Notes: a model not told the origin generated them from the sequence alone. 64,000 bases of DNA from Peronospora farinosa (GCA_947646735.1 CANTFK010000899.1:310001-374000); one strand, 5' to 3'; positions 23,560 through 35,130 are shown, numbered from the stretch's first letter. Made by a program: numbers and translations.

Positions 23560-24699
23560 ATGAGCACCCAAACAAAAGACCAAAACGTGCCCCAAGTAGC
23601 ACAAGACGCTGTATTAGTGCGTTCCGAGGACTTGGAAGGAAAACATCTTCAAGTTGGTGGCTATGACTTTAACAAAGGTGTAAATTATGAGAAACTCATG
23701 CAATCGTACGTGACGATGGGCTATCAAGGCACGAATTTGGGTAAAGCCATTGAAGAGATCAAACGTATGCGGAAGTGGCGCTTAAGTGACGACCCTGTCT
23801 CATTAGACGAACATGACGAAGAGCGTAAAGACGTGACCTTCCGATCGACGATCAAGACTAAGATTTTTCTGGGTTATACGTCTAATTTGATCTCTAGCGG
23901 CTTGCGAGAGTCGTTACGTTTCCTGGTTCAGCACAAGATGGTGAACGTTATTGTATCATCTGCTGGTGGTATTGAAGAGGATTTTATCAAGTGTTTAGCA
24001 CCAACGTATATTGGAGACTTTTCGCTTCAAGGTGAAAACTTGCGTCGTCGTGGGATCAATCGGATTGGTAATTTACTTGTACCGAATGACAATTATTGTA
24101 AGTTTGAAGACTGGATGGACCCTATTTTGGACAAGATGCTAGAGGAACAGAAGACAGAGGGAACGGTCTGGTCACCTTCGACTATGATTCACCGTTTTGG
24201 TAAGGAGATTAATCATGAGGACTCGGTCTATTATTGGGCATACAAGAACAACATTCCTGTCTTTTGTCCATCGCTCACGGATGGATCTATTGGTGACATG
24301 ATTTACTTTCATTCATATCGAAATGAAGGACTTGTGGTAGACATTGCTAGTGACATTCGTCGTATAAACGACCACGCTATTCGTGCACCTGGTAAGACTG
24401 GAGTTATCATTTTGGGTGGAGGTATGGTCAAGCATCACATCTTGAACGCCAACCTCATGCGCAATGGCGCTGATTATGGCGTGTTTGTAAACACGGGACA
24501 AGAGTTTGATGGTAGCGATGCTGGTGCCCGCCCTGATGAGGCAATTTCGTGGGGCAAGCTGCGACTTGAATCGAAGCCGGTGAAGCTTTACGCGGACGCG
24601 ACCCTTGTATTCCCGCTTATTGTGGCCGAGACTTTTGCAAAGGACTTTCACGCTCAACAGAAGCAAGTGGAAACAGGCGCTGCTGACAAGAGCTCGTAA
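23560..24699 (+). CDS. DHS: Deoxyhypusine synthase
   Basis: The protein has 379 residues and no intron, close to the family's 360-380. It transfers the aminobutyl group of spermidine to one lysine of eIF5A in an NAD-dependent reaction, the first step of hypusine formation in the cytosol. The NAD/spermidine-binding core is clear: '[22 protein letters not shown]', then '[24 protein letters not shown]', which holds the active-site lysine. The upstream '[19 protein letters not shown]' and 'SAGGIEED' segments also match the family. The start is an ATG with A at -3, and there is no competing upstream ATG. Confidence 0.97.
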   Translation: MSTQTKDQNVPQVAQDAVLVRSEDLEGKHLQVGGYDFNKGVNYEKLMQSYVTMGYQGTNLGKAIEEIKRMRKWRLSDDPVSLDEHDEERKDVTFRSTIKTKIFLGYTSNLISSGLRESLRFLVQHKMVNVIVSSAGGIEEDFIKCLAPTYIGDFSLQGENLRRRGINRIGNLLVPNDNYCKFEDWMDPILDKMLEEQKTEGTVWSPSTMIHRFGKEINHEDSVYYWAYKNNIPVFCPSLTDGSIGDMIYFHSYRNEGLVVDIASDIRRINDHAIRAPGKTGVIILGGGMVKHHILNANLMRNGADYGVFVNTGQEFDGSDAGARPDEAISWGKLRLESKPVKLYADATLVFPLIVAETFAKDFHAQQKQVETGAADKSS

Positions 24700-26656
24700 G
24701 TGTGAGAAACTTGGTAAGAGGAAGTGCGTCGTGCACCACCACGTTGTACTCGTCATCGACTAAACAAAAGATCAATATGTGATAGAAATCAAAGCGCTTT
24801 CAAGAAATATCATCCCCGATTTCATCGGATTCAGGAACGCTTGGGTCTTTGTTCTTACAATATTGGTATTTGTGCAACTAAATCGCTCACTCTCTCGTGT
24901 TAAGAGGTGCTTGTCAATTCAATGTCCTAAAGTTGATGTCAGGCAAGTTGTTGAATACATTCCGAAGTTGAAAAGAAGGGAAGGATGGCACGGCTGTTAA
25001 TGTAGAAATGGAAGTATACCCACACACTGCGAGGCGTAGACCGAGTTGCCAGACTTAGCTGCAACAACGCTGCCCATTTGTTTGCTGCTCGTCTTCGATA
25101 GACACAAAGAGATCTGGCAAGCCACTGACGCTTTCGATCACAATGGTCTGGAAGACGCTGCCACGAGATAGCGTAGACTCATAAAACTGTCCCTCTTTAA
25201 TGGAAAACACGATAGTCACGAATGTGCATCCTAGGGTAGAGTATCACATGAACGAAATGTAGCAATCTACTCTTTCTAAACTAGTCGTCGCGATCCGATC
25301 ATGAGACGCGCATTCGGCAATGTGACAATAGATCTGGCCAAAACAAGATCGTATGGAACACGTGGAGTCCCACCATCATTGTGGCCTCCACTGCGGCGAT
25401 GGCACGAGATGAACGAAAATCATGGATACCTGTCGTGCGCAACGTGTCTCAATGCCCATCAAGTACGAGCTAGCTAGGTACTGCTACAGCAAAGCTGATA
25501 CGCCCAAATAAATTTTTTGCTGGCTCTCACTGCACTTGTTCATGTGCCTGTTGAGTCCTTTTCCTTCAAGTACGGACTTAAAAGTGACAAATGTCGCGCT
25601 GCTACATGACGCAGCAACAACCCACACTTTGTCTTCATGTGCTGCAGTATTACAAGACAGGGTACAATCGAACGAACGAACAAAAAAGAAAAAGAAGAGA
25701 CTGATAGAGTACAAGTCGCCTTTTGCTCTCTGGATGGTCCAAGTTCATCCGATTAATTCTAAATTGAAGTGTAAACTGCCTCTCGACGGGTTTCCCGCTG
25801 TCGACATGTCTATGAGGTCGTAGACAAACTTGTCAGTGTTGTAGATTGCGACAAGTACACGTCTGTCCGATTCCCTGGACATGATTTAGCACTCTTTTAG
25901 ACAATAGCACTCTTTTAGAATCCTATTGTCTATTGCCATCCCAAAAATCCTTGATATTTCTTGCTGATCCAAGCATTTCAAGGACTATTTGGCAGATCCA
26001 GTAGGATAGAGACATTTTGCGTGTAGCAAAAATTCCATCGAGAGTGCAGATACTTCCTCGAACCATGCATGTTATTAGCCTTGCATCTAATTGGCTAATA
26101 TGCGATTTTTTTTATTACTAATTAGAGAGTCGAACGATGACGCCCGTTTCAATATGGCAAGTCTCGACTGAAGTGTCGAAAGGGAAAAACGGCCATTTTC
26201 TTCCGCCCTTTTACCGTGACTTGAAACGTACTTTGTTGGCATTAAGATGAAAGGGCGTTCATGTAAAACGGCACATCTTAGCTGACGCATTTCAGTTACT
26301 ATCGTCACGAATGAAGCACATCTATTCTTTGCGCGCTGTTTTGGTCCGCCCTTTTCGTGCAATTTCATGACTTTGTAGTTCAAAAGGGGGGTAGAAACCA
26401 GCAATTAGGTAACATGAATGTTTCGTAATCACCTAAATGTTGCAGCAAGCAGTCGTTCCCTCGTTTCTGCGACGTGAGTCCAGTGTCCGCCTCTCCCTCT
26501 ACTCAATTATACATTCGATATCGCTACGGACTGAGCCAGACATAAAGTATCGACTGGATAGGCTTCTTGGACCGACAATCACACCACGACGCGTGCAAAC
26601 CCAAGCCTTGTTGTTTGATAGTACAATTCTAGTCGAGTCAACACGGAAGTAGAGGC
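24700..26656. other. Nearly 2 kb without a recognised gene
   Basis: Short frames on both strands (for example 25484-25823 and 26087-26404) show no known motif, and I could not join them by plausible introns. I saw no transposon ends, tRNA-like T-loop or tandem repeat. The promoter of the PX-VPS9 gene should lie at the right end. Confidence 0.4.
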
Positions 26657-28676
26657 ATGAGCAGCGTTGCTGGGGGGCGGCGTGACCAGCGCGCAAGCAG
26701 CGAGACAGAGATCGAGTGTGACGAGTTGCAACCCATGATTGAGGAAGAAGGTACCGCAGGCTGGCGACGATTGCTTAAGATGCCGCCACAGCCGACGCTT
26801 GCCCCTGTCACGCCCACGTTCTCGTTGCACGATCTGGCGCAGAAGAAAGAGCCTGGGACGGACGAACAAGCGGCGCCATCGACGCTGGCGGGTCACGTCA
26901 TGTGGAAACTCTCCATGCGCGTGTCGTCGCACAACGAGAGCCGTCTGATGCAGCACATCTCCCGCTCTATTTTCAGTCGTGGAACTCACAAGGTGCGAGT
27001 GAGATTGACACTTGATTAAATAAAGCTGAGGTATTTGAGTGACTGATGGAGGAACGACGCCGTTATGGTTACAGCACGTAGATCGGTTTCAGCTCGAGTG
27101 TGATCCAGACGCTGGTGCACAGTCCAAGCCTAAGAAGACAACAAGGATGTCGATCCCAGGGCTTAGGAGGATAGAGGACGGTGCCCCTAGCCACCAAAAA
27201 TGTGGACAACCCAAGGATACAGACGCTGTTGCATGCCCCCTTGAAAGAGGACGACCTTCTTCTGCAGCTGTGGCAGGTGCAGCTTCGGCTTCATCGGCTT
27301 CTTCAGCTTCGTCGGCATCGTCGGCAACTGGTGCAGGCATCCTGCCGCCAATGCCGCCACTTGTCTTCTCGCCGACGAAAGGAAGAGTACAGAAACGAGC
27401 ACGCAGCATGACATTAGAGCAATATACCAAGTGGCAGTACACTGGACTGCGCCCGGGTCTTTCGGTGCGTGTCGTGCGCTGCGAGTCGGTTAGCTCTATG
27501 CCCGCCGTTACGGAGTACGTTGTGCATGTCGTGGACCTGCACACCCGTGTGTTTTGGATCACGAAGAAGCGCTTTAGCGACTTTTACTTTCTTCGGCGAA
27601 AAGTTCGAGGTATGATTCGACGTGCGCCGGAAACGGAGGATGAGGAAAAGGACTATTTACGTTTCTTGCTGGACTTACCATTTCCACGACGACGATTTAG
27701 GCCTGCAGGTGTTGCGGCAGTCGCACGTGGCATTGGCGAGATTGAGGTTTTTATGAGAAACCTGGCAGCATTGGAGCCGCAGTCCCGTCTCCAGCGAAGC
27801 ATTTTGATGGAGTTGCAGCTCGAGATGTGCTCGGCAGAATTTGTGTCGTCATTAGAAAAGATTGACACGACTGGCGAACCAATTGAGCCCAAGTGGCTCA
27901 CCTACGATCTCTTTCGACGCCTTAACTGCGAAGGTGCCGTCGAGGGAAGTACGTGCTACCGATTTCTGCACGTATTTCGCAATCGTGTTACCACAATTGA
28001 AACGGCAGTGTGCAGTAAAGTGGAAGGAGCGATGCTTGCGGCGTCTGCAGTTAAGGACCTGCGCAAAACGGTTACGAGCATTGAAAAGTACATTTCCGAG
28101 AATCTGGACCCCCAGTACGCGGACACGCTGTCTTTGCTGGATCAAAGCGTTGATGTGTCATCCGTTTTAGACGACTGCGTGTTCCACGCTGTAGAAGACA
28201 CCATTTTTGTACCGCTTGAGAAGCAGGTGAATTTTCTTGTGAGCGAGACCGTTGACACGGAAGTTGAACAGCGTCTGGCGCGAAACATTGAGCGCTTGAA
28301 GTGTCGGTCACAAATTGAGAGCGGTATTCCAGAATATCTGCAGTCCGACGAAGACTGGGGACTATCTTGTCACCACTTGAGTACGATTGATGAACGAACA
28401 TTACCCATGGACAAGATCCAGGAGCTGCTTCGTGCGGCGCTGGAGATTTTTAAGAGCTGCGGAGAGAAGAATCTGGATTGGCATGACAATTCAGCGCTGA
28501 CAGCAGACGACTACCTTCCTATCCACATTTACGTAGTGGTGAAGAGCGGGTTGAAGCGACCACTAGCTACCAAGGAGCTATTGGGTGCCATGATCCATCC
28601 GTCCCTGATGTTGGGCGAAGTGGGTTACTTTCTCACAATGTTTGAAGTCGCCCTCAAGTACATTGCCGACATGTAA
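26657..28676 (+). CDS. PX-VPS9 domain protein, Rab5-type exchange factor
   Basis: Two exons, 26657-26992 and 27075-28676, join across an 82-base GTGCGA...TTACAG intron in phase 0 and give 645 residues. After a low-complexity Ala/Ser region, residues about 255-375 form a PX phosphoinositide-binding domain (strand region around 'YVVHVVDLHTRVFWITKKRFSDFYFLRR', then a Pro/Arg loop 'LPFPRRRF'). The C-terminal 200 residues form a VPS9 domain that ends 'ADDYLPIHIYVVVKSGL...LLGEVGYFLTMFEVALKYI', where the Asp of 'DDYLP' is the residue used for nucleotide exchange. VPS9 proteins activate Rab5-family GTPases on endosomes, and the PX domain would target this one to PI3P membranes. The downstream frame is open to 27039, but that extension has no ATG and no phase-compatible acceptor. 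Confidence 0.85.
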
Positions 28677-28940
28677 ATCAAGACGAGGCTGTAGTAGCCG
28701 AATGCGCGATTGTGAGTGTGAAAAAGAGCAGCACGATCGAATTGTTATTTCATTCCAAGTCAAGTGAGTGAACAAGTATAATAGGGATTGGCTCGGTACG
28801 ATGATTATTACTCGAGTTGGCAAGAGAAAAAAAGAAGCAGGGAAGTCCTGCATGTTAAGCGTAAGCACCCAAATGACACGTACGTACAATAGTACAACAT
28901 TCCATACAGGTGGTACACTGTACCACGTCATTGTATCATA

Positions 28941-30126
28941 ATGTTCAAGCAGCTCATCGTCCGTCGACCGTCGCTCCTTTTAGGCGTCGTGAACTCCTTT
29001 TCTACTCGTCAATCGCATTTCTCGCGTGTACAATCATTTGTAGAAACTATAGCCTACCTCCCATGTCTTCAGTGTGGTCTCCAGACGTCACTATCGCTCT
29101 CACAGTCCAGTGACATCCTGGTCGAATGTGGTAAGACAAAGTTACCGCTCTCTTGCTCCCAGGAATGTACAGAGAAGATAAACGAAACACAATCAGATGT
29201 ACTGGCGATGTACGATAGCATGATGGAAGACGTTCAATACGCGACGACGTCTACAGCGTCGAAACTCTTTGCTGAAGGTTGGAGCACGTTTTGTCAAAAT
29301 GAACCTGTAATATTGAATGAATTTCTAATGTAATTATTTATGTAGTTTTACAATCAAGTCGACGAGAGAGCCGTGAATGGGATGACGAATGGCAAGTGAC
29401 ATCATGGACAGACTATTTGAAGTTATACTGTCCTAATGAGCAATGGCTGGAAGATCTGAGGGCACTGAGATTAATGTCATCGGCCTATTCATATGTCATG
29501 ACACTCAGTAGATTTCTCCCAGAGCTGGTTGATACGGACAATCGACAGAAAGTTGAGTTACATGTGATTGGAGCACGAGCAGAAGCCATGAGTCCTCGTT
29601 ATCTGTGGGATGAACTCTCCTTTTTCATCCTAGAAAGCAGTTTGATATTAAACTGGTTGGAGATCAGGTACCAATAATGTCGGCGAGAAAAAAGACACCC
29701 ACGACGAAGGAGAACGAGTTGATCCGGTTGGAAATGATCCATGGCTTGTACCATAAGATCGAGCCAAGAAACTTGACCACGCCCGACGCGTTTGTGCTGT
29801 ATAATCCGGGAGTTGGACACCCTCGTCTACGAGAAAATTGGAAACTTACTCTTCAGACTGTGCTGGCCTCGTGCAAGCCACTGTTGATTACGTCGTTTAG
29901 TCTAGAGGACCAACAACGTGACATTGCTGCGTTACAAGATCTCGTTGCAAGCAGCCCAGCGTTGAAACAACATGAGCTACGATTTCGATGTCGGCCAAAG
30001 CAAAACTCGTTCCGCAGTTTAAAGTACCAGGTTGATCCTTCCAATGTGGGCGCACCCATTCTGACAAACAACCGTGTAATGGTGGTGCAGTTGGTTCCGA
30101 TTACTGGAAAATTACAGGCATTGTGA
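28941..30126 (+). CDS. MSS51-like mitochondrial protein, frameshifted in this sequence
   Basis: Exon 1 (28941-29277) begins with a basic, Ser/Leu-rich leader like a mitochondrial presequence. It also carries a Cys cluster (CLQCG...CGKTKLPLSCSQEC) like the MSS51 zinc finger. Exon 2 starts at 29346 after a short intron (donor GTTGGA, the weaker choice). The C-terminal domain has 'LHVIGARAEAMSPRYLWDEL', then, in another frame, 'FDIKLVGDQVP' and 'PDAFVLYNPGVGHPRLRENW', which match the MSS51 C-terminal family. The two halves are separated by a one-base shift at the T run 29621-29625; six T instead of five would join them. MSS51 proteins act in cytochrome oxidase biogenesis or mitochondrial metabolism. 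The function is inferred from family, and whether the shift is real or a sequencing error is unknown. Confidence 0.7.
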
Positions 30127-30586
30127 GGAATGATATGTTGTTGGAACACAACTGTGGGCGTAGTGGAGTTGCAAGTAACTATCGTTTTCGATGTTTATAA
30201 ACTGAGCTTGCTGATCGTATCTGCTCGGTCGTTCCCTGTATTGATCTACGTTCTGCTTGCTATTGCGTGTGTTGCAGCCACTGTCGTACAGCTTCACCAG
30301 TAAACTTTGTTGTGAGATGGCATTAGAAACACTCGTCTTGACATCCTTCAATGTTGTTTACCATCTCGGTTTTCACTCGCATCATGATGTTGGCTCTTGC
30401 ATTGAGTCACCTGCAGCCTTAGCAGCAAGATCTATCATAATCCGCCGAACCTTAGCTATAAATATGCTGTCGATTTAGATCTCGTTGTATTTAAAATGCC
30501 TACAAAAGCTTTCATCTACTAAATCTGGAATCCCTCGTCATCTAAACAGCAAGATTTCTAGAGCCACCGATTTATAGCTCTACAGT
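30127..30586. other. Spacer between convergent genes
   Basis: This holds the 3' flanks of the MSS51-like gene (plus) and the p24 gene (minus). No gene or repeat was seen. Confidence 0.5.
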
Positions 30587-31219
30587 TTAAATGAGCTTCT
30601 TACTCTTGAAGAACTTCTTAAGGTACAAGACCTGCCATATTCCCATACCCAGAAGCACGACAATGGAAAAGAAACTGAACCAGAGCACGCGCGCGTTCGT
30701 CGATTCGTTCGTGTTGCGCATCATAGCCTCGCGTTCGCGCATATAGAGCATCTCTCGATGGATCTCATCCACTGTATCCTCCATCTTACGAAGCTCCTTC
30801 TCCACCGGCATAAGATGTTCTCTCTTGGCTACTTCCGTGTAATCCTTCGCTTCAACACCGTGCTTGAAATCCAGCATAACACGCACAGGCTTGTCATTGT
30901 TATTACTAAAGCACACGGCGTAATTACCACCAGCGTTCGCTGTGAATGAAAACTTGTGCGTATCATCCGAGGACGTGTCAATGTTGTTGTCTTGCTTCAA
31001 GAGACTATGCAGGGGGTCCGTAATAGTCAACCAGACGCCCGACTGGCCGCGCTGACCACCAATCACGTCATAATGCACCACAACGAGGCTGCCCTGTGCC
31101 ACCTCATCGCTTAGACACTTTTCATCGTGGCGTCGGATATCAAACTGCACGGCGTTAAGCGACACGACGCTGAGTATAAACAGTAACAGTCTCAATAACG
31201 TCGTCTTGGTTCCAATCAT
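30587..31219 (-). CDS. p24/TMED cargo receptor, TMED10 (p24-delta) type
   Basis: The protein has 210 residues from the ATG at 31219. An upstream in-frame ATG at 31318 would bury the signal peptide and is rejected. A signal peptide (residues 1-24) precedes the GOLD domain, with Cys pair KC...VCFSN, as in TMED10. A coiled-coil stretch (about 140-175) and one membrane helix (about 178-198) follow. The short cytosolic tail 'KKFFKSKKLI' has both the FF ER-exit signal and a KKxx COPI retrieval signal. These proteins cycle between ER and Golgi and help to package cargo. The gene diverges from the Dad1-like gene. Confidence 0.93.
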   Translation of the reverse strand: MIGTKTTLLRLLLFILSVVSLNAVQFDIRRHDEKCLSDEVAQGSLVVVHYDVIGGQRGQSGVWLTITDPLHSLLKQDNNIDTSSDDTHKFSFTANAGGNYAVCFSNNNDKPVRVMLDFKHGVEAKDYTEVAKREHLMPVEKELRKMEDTVDEIHREMLYMREREAMMRNTNESTNARVLWFSFFSIVVLLGMGIWQVLYLKKFFKSKKLI

Positions 31220-31356
31220 GATGAGGTCGTCGTGTCCCCCCACGTTTGGAATTCGGATTTGATAAAAAACTGAGTTTTTATTTCTCACGTCGACATGCGG
31301 TGATGTGGTACACATCATACGTAATTTATATATTTTGCGTTTTATTTACTTAAAAG
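31220..31356. promoter_or_regulatory. Short divergent promoter, p24 and Dad1-like genes
   Basis: Only 137 bases separate the two start codons, so a shared bidirectional promoter is likely. No specific motif could be assigned with confidence. Confidence 0.5.
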
Positions 31357-31811
31357 ATGAACGAAGTGCGAAGAAACTCACGTGGAGGACCGGGCCGGGT
31401 ACGATGCTTCAGAGCGTTTGTATGTATTGATGATGCTATGAGCTGATATATAATTGAATGTGTCGGGTAGGAGTGGCTACAGAAGGAAAAGAAGCGTCTT
31501 GAAGATGAAATTCGAGAGGTTTAAACAATCTTGTGAATGGAATGGAAAATGGTCAGTATCCTAAATATCTTCGGTTGTTAATGATGCTACAAGGAAATGC
31601 AAGAGGCCGTATCAAACGTGCAGATTCTAAACCAAAACATGGAGCATATCAATGATGTCGTAGGTGATAAAGTATTGGGTGTTGTACTCGGTGTTGGAGC
31701 TCATTTGACGTCTTTTGCGATTGTCTGTAGGGCCAAGAAATAGTGGCCATTTCGTCTGTCTGGGTCGAGTTTTTGCGTCAAATGACGGCATCCAGCGAGA
31801 TCGCACGCTAA
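31357..31811 (+). CDS. Dad1-like DASH complex subunit, 78 residues
   Basis: Four tiny exons, 31357-31398, 31471-31518, 31594-31659 and 31731-31811, all splice in phase 0 with GT...AG ends (donors GTACGA, GTTTAA, GTAGGT). The product has a basic start, a short coiled coil, and then a segment that follows the Dad1 signature: I..LN.N(L/M)..I..VG.E...(V/I)..(V/L)W..F, here 'VQILNQNMEHINDVGQEIVA' followed by SVWVEF. Dad1 belongs to the DASH/Dam1 ring, which couples kinetochores to microtubules. The length is close to fungal Dad1. Its stop codon is 17 bases from that of the convergent DNAJC17 gene. The identity rests on one short motif, so it needs a profile search; another small coiled-coil subunit is possible. 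Confidence 0.65.
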
Positions 31812-31828
31812 TTGCAGCTACAACGACG

Positions 31829-32925
31829 TCAAGCACCTAAAGAAATATGTCGTCGAATCAATTTCGTTCTCACGGGAGGCTGTTCTTGTTGCTGTTGTTG
31901 CTGCAGCTTCGCCTTTTCTCGCAATGCGGCGAGAACTGTCTTCTCAAACGCTAAATGCTCATTTAGTGAGATAGGCCCTCCAGGAAGTGTTTGTACATTA
32001 TGCCTCAGTGTTGTTCTCTTGGTCGTCGACTTGTCTTCTGTAGACGTGAACCCATCCGTCTCAATAATGTGACCTTGGATCGAGACTTCTCGCCAGCAGT
32101 TTTTATGTGCTTCAATTCGGACAGCATTTGCTGCTGAAGCAGCTTCCCTGAACATGACCTTTGCCGATGACGTCTTTATCTTGATGGTCTCAATCTCACC
32201 ATACGACCGAAGCTCTCGACTGAGCGTGTCATCTGAGTGCGAGTACCGCTTTTTATCCCACTTGAACGTAACACTACGCTGAGATTTTGGAGCGGCATGA
32301 GGATCTTGACAGTTTTTCAGCTCCGACCGACGCTTGGCTTCCCGAGCAAAGCGATCCTGCAGCTCTTGTTGACGTGCCAGAGCTTTCTCCCGAAGCTTTG
32401 TCAGCTCCGTCTTCTGTTGTTTCACGCTACTTTTCCTGCTGTGCTCATAGTTTTGCTCCTTCCGCAGCAATTCTAAACAGTTGCCCAGCAACAAAAAACT
32501 CAAGTCAGATACAAAGAAAGGAAGATACAGCACGAAACACGTACCATCTCGCATCTGTCTGCGCTTGCCATTGAGCTCTGCTTCTCGTTCGCGCTGCTTC
32601 TTTTTGGCCAATAATTCACGTGACAATTTCTTGTCATAAGCCTCTTTTTTCTTTGGGTCCAGTAGAATATCACGCGCATGAGTCAATTCCAAAAACTTAA
32701 GCACTTAAGGACAAATAATAACAAGAACAATGTTAATCGATAATGTACAATAATGGTAACAATAATGTCAATTATTGCAACTAAAAATTGCATACCGTCC
32801 CCGCCACGGTCTGGGTGGTACAGAATCGACTTTCTCTTGTACGCACGGGCCACCTGACGCTCGTCTACTGCAGGCTCGAGGCCTAGAATCTCATACAAGT
32901 CCTCTCGGAACGCGTCATCTACCAT
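31829..32925 (-). CDS. DNAJC17/Cwf23-like J-domain and RRM protein
   Basis: Three exons, 32925-32796, 32703-32545 and 32472-31829, join in phase 1 at both junctions and give 310 residues, near the 304 of human DNAJC17. The J domain (residues about 8-78) has its HPD triad in 'KSILYHPDRGGD'. A strongly charged coiled coil rich in Lys, Arg and Glu follows. Residues about 180-250 ('VTFKWDKKRYSHSDDTLSRE...IKIKTSSAKVMFREAASA') resemble an RRM, as in DNAJC17. A Gln-rich tail closes the protein. This family works with spliceosome components in the nucleus; the yeast counterpart Cwc23 aids spliceosome disassembly. Confidence 0.88.
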
Positions 32926-33012
32926 CGTCGCTGGATAATTATGAGACTAGAGTGAGACTTATAATTCGTCAAAATGTTGTCAGCGGTGCAATTCGATTGG
33001 TTAATAGAAAGT

Positions 33013-34971
33013 CTACATGCTCTCGAATAGAAGCCCGGCAGCCATTTCGACATTGCCATTGCAAGTCTGCAGCGCTTGAACAGCCTTTAGTGAAACCAAG
33101 ACAACACACGTCACAGATGTCAATAACGGTTAAGATGCAGAGCTCCGCAATCAAACTCTTGCCTGCTGCTCAGGAAAACCCAATGACACGAGTTGAGCGA
33201 CCTTTGCGTGGTCATTGTGACCTTCAACTGTAAGAGCTGGCACAGAAGATGCAACGGCTTGGGCAGAAGTTGGCGTGGACCCTGGAGTTAAGGCCGGAAC
33301 AGGGATACCGCCAATTGTGGCCGGAGGCTGTGCGGAACCCGCGCGATTCTCCGACGACGGGATCTCCTAGAACCAAGAAGCCGCAAGTGAGTAATTGATA
33401 CAGCAACATGCGAGAATGCATTTATTGACCTACATGTTCCGGCAAGAAGGAGACTTCATGGAAACGATCGCCTTCATGAAGACGCAGAACGTTTTTACCC
33501 AGATCAATGCAACACTACAGCAAAACACCGATTAGTTGAATATCAATGAAGTTTTGTAAAGAAAAAGATACCGCACCTGATGCCGCTTGAGCATATCTAG
33601 ACCGAACAGGAAGTCAACACCCTGTTGGTCCAAAATTGTGAAGCTGCAGTTGTAAAACTCATCCCCAATCTTTAATGCGGCCATGTGCACTCTGCCAATG
33701 ATTTTTGCCGTGCCCACGCCAACAGCCTGAAGGATCAAAAGAACTTGTTGTGATTTCCGAAAATGATACTCTTCTATTTGCAAAAAAGGCGACGTTCCTA
33801 CCTGGCCAGCAAAACGCTTGTCCACAAGCCGCATAATTCCGCATCGCTCTGCACAATTCTACGCAACGTAGCCGATCCTCATTATTTCAGGTTGGTGTCA
33901 TCATCATTATGAAAGAGAGTTAGGGCTTACTGATGACATGATGGTCGATTGTGCTCCGGAATCGACAAATGCCTTCACTTGTGTTCCATTTACTTCGCAA
34001 TGAATGTAAAGCATGGTGACGTGCCCAAATGCCTCGGGCATCTCTTCAATAGCAATCTCCATATTCTTTTGCACGTTCGATAGGCGGATACGCTCCGCAA
34101 TTTTGGCTTGAGCATCGGCATCAAATGGGTTTCGCTCCAGAGCCTCAACTTCCCGTTGCTCCTCAAACTTTCGTGACGCTGTCTCCATATGCATCTGCAT
34201 CAGAGCCATGCGCACTTCCTAGAACAAAGCTAAAGGTCATCCGGCTTCAATAACTTATTGCCAGTTTTACTTACCGACACACTCTTGGTCTGAAGTGCTG
34301 TCGCCAACTTCGGATTGGCTTGTTGCAGCTGTAGCAAGTAGCATCTTTAGCTCAACCTCATTGCCACCACACCGCAAAGAAAAGTCCCCTCACCTCTGCC
34401 AGAAGCTGAGGGTTTTTGTCCATAATATCGAGAAGAATTTCCGGCGAGGCATTTCCCTGTTTTGGGACCAAAAATGAGCGTTTTGTGCTCAATGAAAGCC
34501 GATCACAGCTGCGTACCGGAATCTCGTGCAGCTTCATGTCTGGACGAGCCGTAAAACCTTCTGCACTCGGTACAGCGGGCCATGAAGTAGTAGATGCAGC
34601 CGAGGGGTTGCGCATAATCACCAGCAGATCATTTTCCTTTACACCCGTCTGCTCGAACTAGTTACAAAAAAACAAATGAAGTAGATGAACAATCATCGAC
34701 TACAGAGCAATTCTCATTCTATTGTGCATGTTTTATACCGTTTGGTTGAGAACTAGCGGGTTGCCGTCCAGCATAAGAATTTGCGATGCTGCAGGGATGC
34801 CAAACTACACATGGATACATTATTTATATCTAACGCATGTGGAAATCAGATAAACAGAATCAAGTGTACCTGTTGCTGAAGCTGTGGAGCTACAGAGCTG
34901 AGATGTTGCGTGGACTCTACACTGATCTGAACCACTTGACCTCCATCTGCCGATGTCACCGTCACTTGCAT
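33013..34971 (-). CDS. DDI1: DDI1, ubiquitin-dependent aspartic protease/shuttle
   Basis: Eleven exons were rebuilt: 34971-34870, 34804-34739, 34657-34517, 34456-34394, 34328-34275, 34218-33931, 33858-33802, 33726-33577, 33514-33434, 33366-33163 and 33084-33013. Every junction keeps phase 0, giving 425 residues (yeast Ddi1 has 428). Residues 1-75 are a ubiquitin-like domain. The helical domain has '[16 protein letters not shown]'. The retropepsin-like fold has its catalytic Asp in '[12 protein letters not shown]' (about residue 228) and later '[13 protein letters not shown]'. A C-terminal UBA (386-425) is split over the last two exons. Ddi1 cleaves or delivers heavily ubiquitinated substrates at the proteasome. 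The last intron starts with GC, not GT. Although it contains a retroviral-type protease fold, this is a cellular gene, not a retroelement. Confidence 0.95.
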
Positions 34972-35130
34972 TACTATTTTGTCAAGTATATTCTTTCGGA
35001 AATTGTTGTGGAAAAGTTACGATAAAAAATCTCCGAATGAGCCAGTATACCGGTACTAATAGTTACCGTTAAGATTTAATGTAGAAAACTAAGAAACACA
35101 TGATAATAGACTTTACTTCTGAACGCGTGC

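Noticed and set aside
31220..31318. Upstream start for the p24 protein
   Set aside because: It would place 33 polar residues before the signal peptide.
33577..34218. Retroelement protease
   Set aside because: The retropepsin motif sits between a ubiquitin-like and a UBA domain in a well-spliced gene, so it is cellular DDI1.
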